A stretch of 64,000 nt of DNA from positions 1-64,000 of the forward strand of contig NZ_AUII01000013.1 of assembly GCF_000423625.1 (NCBI RefSeq), read 5' to 3'. This document shows, piece by piece, positions 60,120 through 64,000 of the stretch. This stretch comes from Pseudonocardia asaccharolytica DSM 44247 = NBRC 16224 (GTDB lineage: Bacteria > Actinomycetota > Actinomycetes > Mycobacteriales > Pseudonocardiaceae). The first letter of the stretch is position 1; each line of letters opens with the position of its first letter. Position numbers and translations under genes: made by a program. Below the pieces are notes generated by a model. It was not told the DNA's origin. It saw only the letters and a list, made by a program, of their open reading frames with translations, and ran no database searches.

Positions 60120-60146
60120 AGCCTGTGTGAAAGTTGCAACGGGCAC

Positions 60147-60276
60147 ACCGCGGACGGTAGCGGCGCGGCGCGGCGCGGCTGGGGACGCACGGGGAGCAAC
60201 ACCTACCTTCGCGCAAGATCAGCGCGGCATTTCCGCGGCATGATCTTGGTTCGGCGGTCGGGAAACCGCGTCTGAC
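60147..60276. promoter_or_regulatory. Promoter region of the transfer operon next to attR
   Basis: About 130 bases between attR and the winged-helix gene without a gene. It has a GCGGC/GGCGC-rich run near 60165-60180 and CGCGGCATTTCCGCGGCATG near 60220-60243 with local symmetry. It should hold the minus-strand promoter and the integrase arm sites. Sites themselves not identified. Confidence 0.35.
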
Positions 60277-60312
60277 GTGGGGCGGGTGGGGCTCGAACCC
60301 ACGACCTGACGG
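60277..60312. repeat. attR, 36-bp core
   Basis: Identical to 19346-19381. It forms the 3' half of the intact tRNA-Met gene (60279-60352) and two bases beyond it. The element supplied these bases and restored the tRNA after integration. Confidence 0.9.
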
Positions 60313-60352
60313 ATTATGAGTCCGCTGCTCTGACCAGCTGAGCTACCGCCCC
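60279..60352 (-). tRNA. tRNA-Met (anticodon CAT)
   Basis: On the minus strand the 74 bases fold as a complete tRNA: acceptor stem GGGGCGG pairing with CCGCCCC, D arm GCTCAGCTGGTCAGAGC, and anticodon loop ACTCATAAT with CAT. The T arm is GTGGGTTCGAGCCCCAC. CCA is not encoded. The elongator Met identity is likely; an Ile2 tRNA with modified CAT is the alternative. It is the integration site of the element, which replaced its 3' half. Confidence 0.95.
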
Positions 60353-60499
60353 GGTGGGGCGAGCCTAGCGACCCGCCAGATCGGCGAAACAGACTCACCC
60401 GTCGAAAGCCCCGACGCGACCTTGTCGTCCGGCTCGATCCTGGGTCGCGCCACGGGCTTGCCGAGTCGCGGCGATCCGACCACCTGGCGCACCGGTTTA

Positions 60500-60557
60500 C
60501 CCCGACTCGGTCGCAGAAACACCCCGACTCGCGCACGGAAATACCGCGACTCGCGGG
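60500..60557. repeat. 22-bp period tandem repeat
   Basis: Three starts of CCCCGACTCG or CCGCGACTCG occur at 60500, 60522 and 60544, exactly 22 bases apart. Each is followed by a CGCA(G/C)(G)AAA-like spacer. The last copy ends just before the stop of the SRPBCC gene. The rest of 60353-60558 shows nothing else. Similar GACTCG-containing repeats are common intergenic repeats in high-GC actinomycetes; a transcription-end role is possible. Confidence 0.6.
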
Positions 60558-60558
60558 G

Positions 60559-60993
60559 TCAGGTGGCGAACCGCTTCTGGAGGGCGGCGAGGCCGGCGGC
60601 GTAGACGTTGCCGGCGAACAGTTCGGTCAACTGCGCCTCGGCGGCGCCGTCGGCGTCGTACTCCGACCACCACTCGACGAACGCCTGACCGGTGTCGGTC
60701 ACCGGGGCGACCCGGATCGTGGATACGTAGCGGCGCACCTGGAACGGGTTATCCACGAACTCGTAGGTGTAGCGGCGGTCGGCGTCGTCGAGGATGAGCA
60801 GCCGCTCCACGACCACTGCCCCGTCGCCGAGGGTCAGCTTCCGGATCGCACCGACCTCGGCGGCGGAGCCGGCCGTCAACTCGCTGGTCGCGATCGCCGG
60901 GTGCCAGCCGGGCAGCCCGTCGAAGTCGCGGACCAGCTGCCAGACCTGGTCGGCGGAGGCGGGGATGACGGCGCTCGCGTAGGGACGGGGCAT
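60559..60993 (-). CDS. SRPBCC-family (START-like) protein
   Basis: A 144-residue protein of the polyketide cyclase/SRPBCC fold: ASAVIPASADQVWQLVRDFD, GLPGWHPAIATSELTAG, VVVERLLILDDADRRYTYEF and FVEWWSEYDADGAAEAQLTE, then a long C-terminal helix. It binds a hydrophobic ligand in its cavity. AAGGAGG precedes the ATG. It is the third gene of an operon with the UPF0261 and TIM-barrel genes, 13 bases after the latter. Confidence 0.85.
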   Translation of the reverse strand: MPRPYASAVIPASADQVWQLVRDFDGLPGWHPAIATSELTAGSAAEVGAIRKLTLGDGAVVVERLLILDDADRRYTYEFVDNPFQVRRYVSTIRVAPVTDTGQAFVEWWSEYDADGAAEAQLTELFAGNVYAAGLAALQKRFAT

Positions 60994-61006
60994 GAATCCT
61001 CCTTGG

Positions 61007-61840
61007 TCACGTACGGGACAGGCGGGTCTTGAACGCTCGGGTCTGGTCGGTGAGCGCGGTCTCGGTGGGCAGCCGCTCCATGCTGGAGGCGCCGTAGAAG
61101 CCGTGACAGTGCCTGGCGCGTTCGAGCACGTAGGCCGCGTCGTCGGGCATCGCGATCGGCCCGCCGTGGCAGAGCACGAGCACATCCTCACGCACTTCGA
61201 GCGCTGCCGTCGACCATTCGTCGATCAGCGCGACACAGTCGTCGAGCGATTTCGCGGTCTCGGCGCCGATCGACCCGCCGGTGGTGAGCCCCATGTGGCA
61301 GACGACGATGTCGGCGCCGGCCCGGGTCATCGCGTGGGCGTCGGCGGCGGAGAACACATACGGCGTGGTGAGCAGGTCCGCGGCCCGGGCGGCGGCGATG
61401 AGGTCGACCTCGAGCCCGTAGCCCATCCCGGTCTCCTCGAGATTGGCCCGGAACATCCCGTCGATGAGCCCCACGGTGGGGAAGTTCTGGATCCCGGCGA
61501 AGCCGAGGTCGGCCAGCTCGCGCAGGAACCGATCGGTGATCATGAACGGGTCGGTGCCGTTCACCCCGGCGAGCACCGGCGTGTGCCGCACCACCGGCAG
61601 TACCTCGGCGGCCATCTCGACGACGATCTCGTTGGCGTTGCCGTAGGCCAGCAGCCCGGCGAGCGAGCCGCGCCCGGCCATCCGGTACCGCCCGGAGTTG
61701 TAGATGACGATGAGGTCGATGCCGCCGGCCTCCTCGCATTTGGCCGAAAGGCCGGTGCCGGCGCCGCCGCCGACGATCGGCTCGCCACGGCGGGCCATGT
61801 CCGCGAACCGCTCGACGAGCTCCGCGCGCGCGAACCTCAC
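61007..61840 (-). CDS. TIM-barrel protein, PEP-hydrolase-like family
   Basis: A 277-residue barrel: [100 protein letters not shown] and [20 protein letters not shown]. This is the phosphoenolpyruvate hydrolase-like (PF09370) type. GTG 61840 overlaps the UPF0261 stop (GTGA). In plants the same two domains are fused in the tomato Tm-1 resistance protein. The bacterial pair probably forms one enzyme complex of unknown substrate. Confidence 0.85.
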   Translation of the reverse strand: MRFARAELVERFADMARRGEPIVGGGAGTGLSAKCEEAGGIDLIVIYNSGRYRMAGRGSLAGLLAYGNANEIVVEMAAEVLPVVRHTPVLAGVNGTDPFMITDRFLRELADLGFAGIQNFPTVGLIDGMFRANLEETGMGYGLEVDLIAAARAADLLTTPYVFSAADAHAMTRAGADIVVCHMGLTTGGSIGAETAKSLDDCVALIDEWSTAALEVREDVLVLCHGGPIAMPDDAAYVLERARHCHGFYGASSMERLPTETALTDQTRAFKTRLSRT

Positions 61841-63027
61841 TTCTGCACCTCCTGCCACGCGGCCACCAGCGCGGCCGCGAACTCCGAATCGTTGAGGTGA
61901 TGCGGCACCCGGACGACCCTGCGGTGCTCGGTCTGCCGGACCTCGCTCTCCAGGGTGGCGAACAGCGCCTCGTCGGCGTCCGGGTCCCAGAACGGCTGAC
62001 CCGGCGCATCGAGCGCGGAGACCCCACCGACGGGCAGCAGAAACCACACCGGCCCCTCGCACGCGTTGAGCTTGCGGGCGAGGAACCGCCCGATCGCGAC
62101 GCATTCGTCCAGGCTGGTCCGCATCAATGTCACCTGCGGGTTGTGCACGTACAGCAGCCGGTCGGCATACCGGGCGGGCACCGTGGCGCGACCGCCGAAG
62201 TTGACCATGTCCAGCGCCCCGCAGGACCCCACGTAGGGCACCCGGCGGCGGGCGATTGCGTCCAGCCGGTCCTCCCCCGCGGCCATCACGCCGCCCGCGA
62301 TCAGATCGCATATCTCGGTGGTGGTGATGTCGAGCACGGAGCTGACCAGGCCGTCGTCCACCAGCTTCTCCATGGCGCGGCCGCCGGTGCCGGTGGCGTG
62401 GAAGACGAGCGGGTCGACCAGCTCGCCGAGCGCCTTGGTCACGGCCGTCACGCACGGTGTGGTGACCCCGAACATCGTCAGCCCGACCGCGGGCAGGTCC
62501 GCCGCGTCCGGGATCTCGTGGGTGACCATCCCGGCCAGGGCGTGCGCCGCATTGCCCAGCACCTTGCGGGAGATCCGGTTCAGCCCGGCGACATCGGTGA
62601 CCGAGTACAGCATCGCGACGTCCGCCGCCCCGACATAAGGCGCGACGTCCCCCGACGCGACGGTCGATACCATGACCTTCCCGATCCCCACCGGCAGCGC
62701 CCGCATCGCCGGGGTGATCAACGCGGTCCCGCCGGAGCCGCCGAGACCGAGCACACCGGCGACGTCGTCGCGGGAGGACAGGAACCGTTCGAGCGCCACC
62801 GACATGGCGGCCACGGCGCTGCCACGATCACCGGTGAACACCGCCGCCTCGCCATCCGGATGGTGTCCGGCAACGGTTTCGGCGCTGACGTCGGCGGCCG
62901 GGCCCGACCGGGTCGTGGACACGTCGACGGTCACGACGTCGCCCCCCGCCCCGCGCACCAGATCCGCGACGTAGGTCAGCTCGGCGCCCTTGGTGTCGTA
63001 CGTGCCGATGACATACGCGAGGCCCAT
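61837..63027 (-). CDS. UPF0261 / Tm-1-like ATP-binding protein
   Basis: A 396-residue protein of UPF0261: [100 protein letters not shown] and [20 protein letters not shown]. It is of full length. The Tm-1 N-terminal domain of tomato, which binds a viral replication protein, is the best-known relative. First gene of the operon with the TIM-barrel and SRPBCC genes. Confidence 0.9.
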   Translation of the reverse strand: MGLAYVIGTYDTKGAELTYVADLVRGAGGDVVTVDVSTTRSGPAADVSAETVAGHHPDGEAAVFTGDRGSAVAAMSVALERFLSSRDDVAGVLGLGGSGGTALITPAMRALPVGIGKVMVSTVASGDVAPYVGAADVAMLYSVTDVAGLNRISRKVLGNAAHALAGMVTHEIPDAADLPAVGLTMFGVTTPCVTAVTKALGELVDPLVFHATGTGGRAMEKLVDDGLVSSVLDITTTEICDLIAGGVMAAGEDRLDAIARRRVPYVGSCGALDMVNFGGRATVPARYADRLLYVHNPQVTLMRTSLDECVAIGRFLARKLNACEGPVWFLLPVGGVSALDAPGQPFWDPDADEALFATLESEVRQTEHRRVVRVPHHLNDSEFAAALVAAWQEVQK

Positions 63028-63079
63028 GAGGGCTTTCTAGCGCACGTTCGGTTCCGGCACGAGCAGCCCAGGCCGTCGG

Positions 63080-63352
63080 TCAGGTCCGCAGATGCGCCGG
63101 CCGGTGGGTCACCGCCTCGATCTCGCTCGCGGCCTTGTCGAGCAGTTGGTGCACGAGGTCCGACAACGCTCTCGCCGCCGCGATCTCCTCGCCGATGCGG
63201 GGCTGCGCCGGGTCCGCGGGATTGCGCTTGGCCTGTCCGCGCGCTCGCAGCTCGGTTCCGTCCGGCAGCCGCAGCAGCAGCGCGGCCGCGGTGTTGACGT
63301 CGCGCTCGTCCTCCTTGAACTCGACCTCGATATGCCATCCGACGGTGGGCAT
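63080..63352 (-). CDS. DUF1876 protein
   Basis: A 90-residue protein with the DUF1876 pattern: WHIEVEFKEDERDVNTAAAL, LRLPDGTELRARGQAKRNPA, IGEEIAAARALSDLVHQLLD. These dsRNA-binding-fold-like small proteins are frequent in Actinobacteria and of unknown function. GGAGGTGAG precedes the ATG. It stands alone, 52 bases before the UPF0261 gene on the same strand. Confidence 0.85.
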   Translation of the reverse strand: MPTVGWHIEVEFKEDERDVNTAAALLLRLPDGTELRARGQAKRNPADPAQPRIGEEIAAARALSDLVHQLLDKAASEIEAVTHRPAHLRT

Positions 63353-63399
63353 GGCGACTCACCTCCCTGTGCTGGGACAAGGATGCGCCGATCGGCCCC

Positions 63400-63963
63400 C
63401 GCCGACATCCCTTCCCGGCGCATCTCGTCGATGACCGGGGCGGGAGACCGCGGGAATCAGCTCATCGACGAGCAGCCGGGCCGTTGCGCGCACGCTCTCG
63501 ACCGGTACGGTGCCCATCCACCCGAGGTTGAGTTTGATCGTCTCCGTGCCGAACAGTTCCTCCGCCTGCCCGCCTGCGTGCCCGCAGCACGGCGTCCGGC
63601 GCCTGGATGTAGTGCTGGACCAGGGGCATGCCGGCCTCGGCAGTCGCGCGGGGCGGCGTCGATGTCGACGACCTCCCCGCGCAGCAGCCGCCGCACCAGG
63701 TCCAGATGCGCGGCAAGATCTTTCCGGATCCGTTCGCCGGGCGCACCGAAGGCGTCGGTGTACGGGCCGGGCCGGTGGGGCGCCACGCCCACCGCGACCC
63801 GGCCCGGTGCGAACTCGCACAGGCTGGCGATCTCCTCGTTGACCCAGACGCCGTCGAGTCCCCTCGTCTCGGCGGATTCCAGGAACGCCATCGCCTCCGG
63901 CAACGGGAGCGGTTCGAGCCCGGCCTGGCATCCGGCCAGCCCGATCCGCAGCCGATGGCTCAC
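63400..63963 (-). pseudogene. LLM-class flavin monooxygenase, decayed
   Basis: Three frames together give a luciferase-like monooxygenase. First AMAFLESAETRGLDGVWVNE and GRVAVGVAPHRPGPYTDAFG are in one frame. GMPLVQHYIQAPDAVLRA is in a second (about 63,590-63,640), and EELFGTETIKLNLGWMGTVP in a third. The first part also lacks the usual 100 residues between the VNEE and GRVAVGV segments. At least two frameshifts and one deletion have destroyed it. GTG 63963 overlaps the stop of the gene before it. Confidence 0.65.
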
Positions 63964-64000
63964 AGCCCGGCGAGGATCTCGTCGACCTGCGCATTGTCGA
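63960..64000 (-). CDS. C-terminal end of an upstream gene (cut by window edge)
   Basis: The minus strand reads DNAQVDEILAGL and stops at 63960-63962, overlapping the GTG of the broken monooxygenase by the usual GTGA. Only 12 residues are in the window, so the product cannot be named. Confidence 0.4.
   Translation of the reverse strand, partial: DNAQVDEILAGL

Larger units (their letters stand above)
19346..60312. mobile_element. Integrated phage/AICE-like element at tRNA-Met (about 41 kb)
   Basis: The element is bounded by two copies of a 36-bp core (19346-19381 and 60277-60312) that is the 3' half of a tRNA-Met gene. A tyrosine integrase lies 129 bases inside the left copy. Between them are a lysogeny switch, replication genes with an origin-like region, a complete head-tail-lysis cassette, and at the right end a minus-strand operon with FtsK-like and DUF2637 proteins typical of actinomycete conjugative elements. 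Gene order and strand agree with a temperate siphovirus except for that last operon. Confidence 0.9.

Overview
The window is high-GC DNA with the gene style of an Actinomycete. GTG starts are common, genes overlap by 1 to 4 bases (ATGA/GTGA), and it carries an F420-type nitroreductase, DUF1876, DUF6221 and DUF2637 proteins. A member of Pseudonocardiaceae or a relative is plausible, but the sequence alone does not prove the genus.

Bases 1-19,345 are chromosomal accessory DNA with two faces. One is a catabolic block (about 5.3-17.8 kb): a CoxL-type molybdenum hydroxylase, an aromatic-acid MFS transporter, a TetR regulator, an aryl-acid CoA/AMP ligase, an FAD aromatic-CoA monooxygenase, a VOC (extradiol-like) protein, a maleate isomerase-like protein and an alpha/beta hydrolase. 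Together they look like uptake, activation, hydroxylation and cleavage of an ortho-substituted benzoate. The other is decay: an IS630 end, a NUDIX remnant, a broken Phd/VapC pair, an IS3 remnant, a Fic gene without its catalytic core, a GMC oxidoreductase without its FAD-binding N-terminus fused onto the end of coxL, a nucleotidyltransferase remnant and a frameshifted IS256-family transposase.

Bases 19,346-60,312 are an integrated element of about 41 kb inserted in the 3' half of a tRNA-Met gene. A 36-bp core is repeated at both ends, and the whole tRNA is restored on the right. Left to right it holds: integrase, ImmA/IrrE-type protease and repressor (minus strand); a divergent switch with Cro-like and Xis-like genes; an early block with RecB-like nuclease, primase/SF3 helicase, an origin-like region with a perfect DnaA box and long direct repeats, and a Holliday-junction-type nuclease; a run of small unknown genes; terminases, portal, protease, HK97 capsid, tail genes with a long tape measure, a tail protein ending in a GH16-like domain, lysin and holin. 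So it is a complete-looking siphovirus-type prophage. After the lysis terminator the strand flips. A DUF732 lipoprotein-like cargo gene is followed by an operon read from attR inward (winged helix, DUF2637/Spd-like membrane protein, FtsK/TraSA-like DNA translocase, DnaJ-type zinc protein) of the kind known from actinomycete integrative conjugative elements (AICEs). The element is therefore a phage/AICE chimera on its gene content. Three homing-type HNH genes sit in it.

Bases 60,353-64,000 are chromosome again: a 22-bp tandem repeat, a three-gene operon (UPF0261/Tm-1-like protein, TIM-barrel PEP-hydrolase-like protein, SRPBCC protein), a DUF1876 gene and a broken luciferase-like monooxygenase.

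Several genes (DNA methyltransferase, tape measure, IS256 transposase) are broken by one base in a short homopolymer. These may be decay, recoding or assembly error, and this limits how far inactivation can be claimed.
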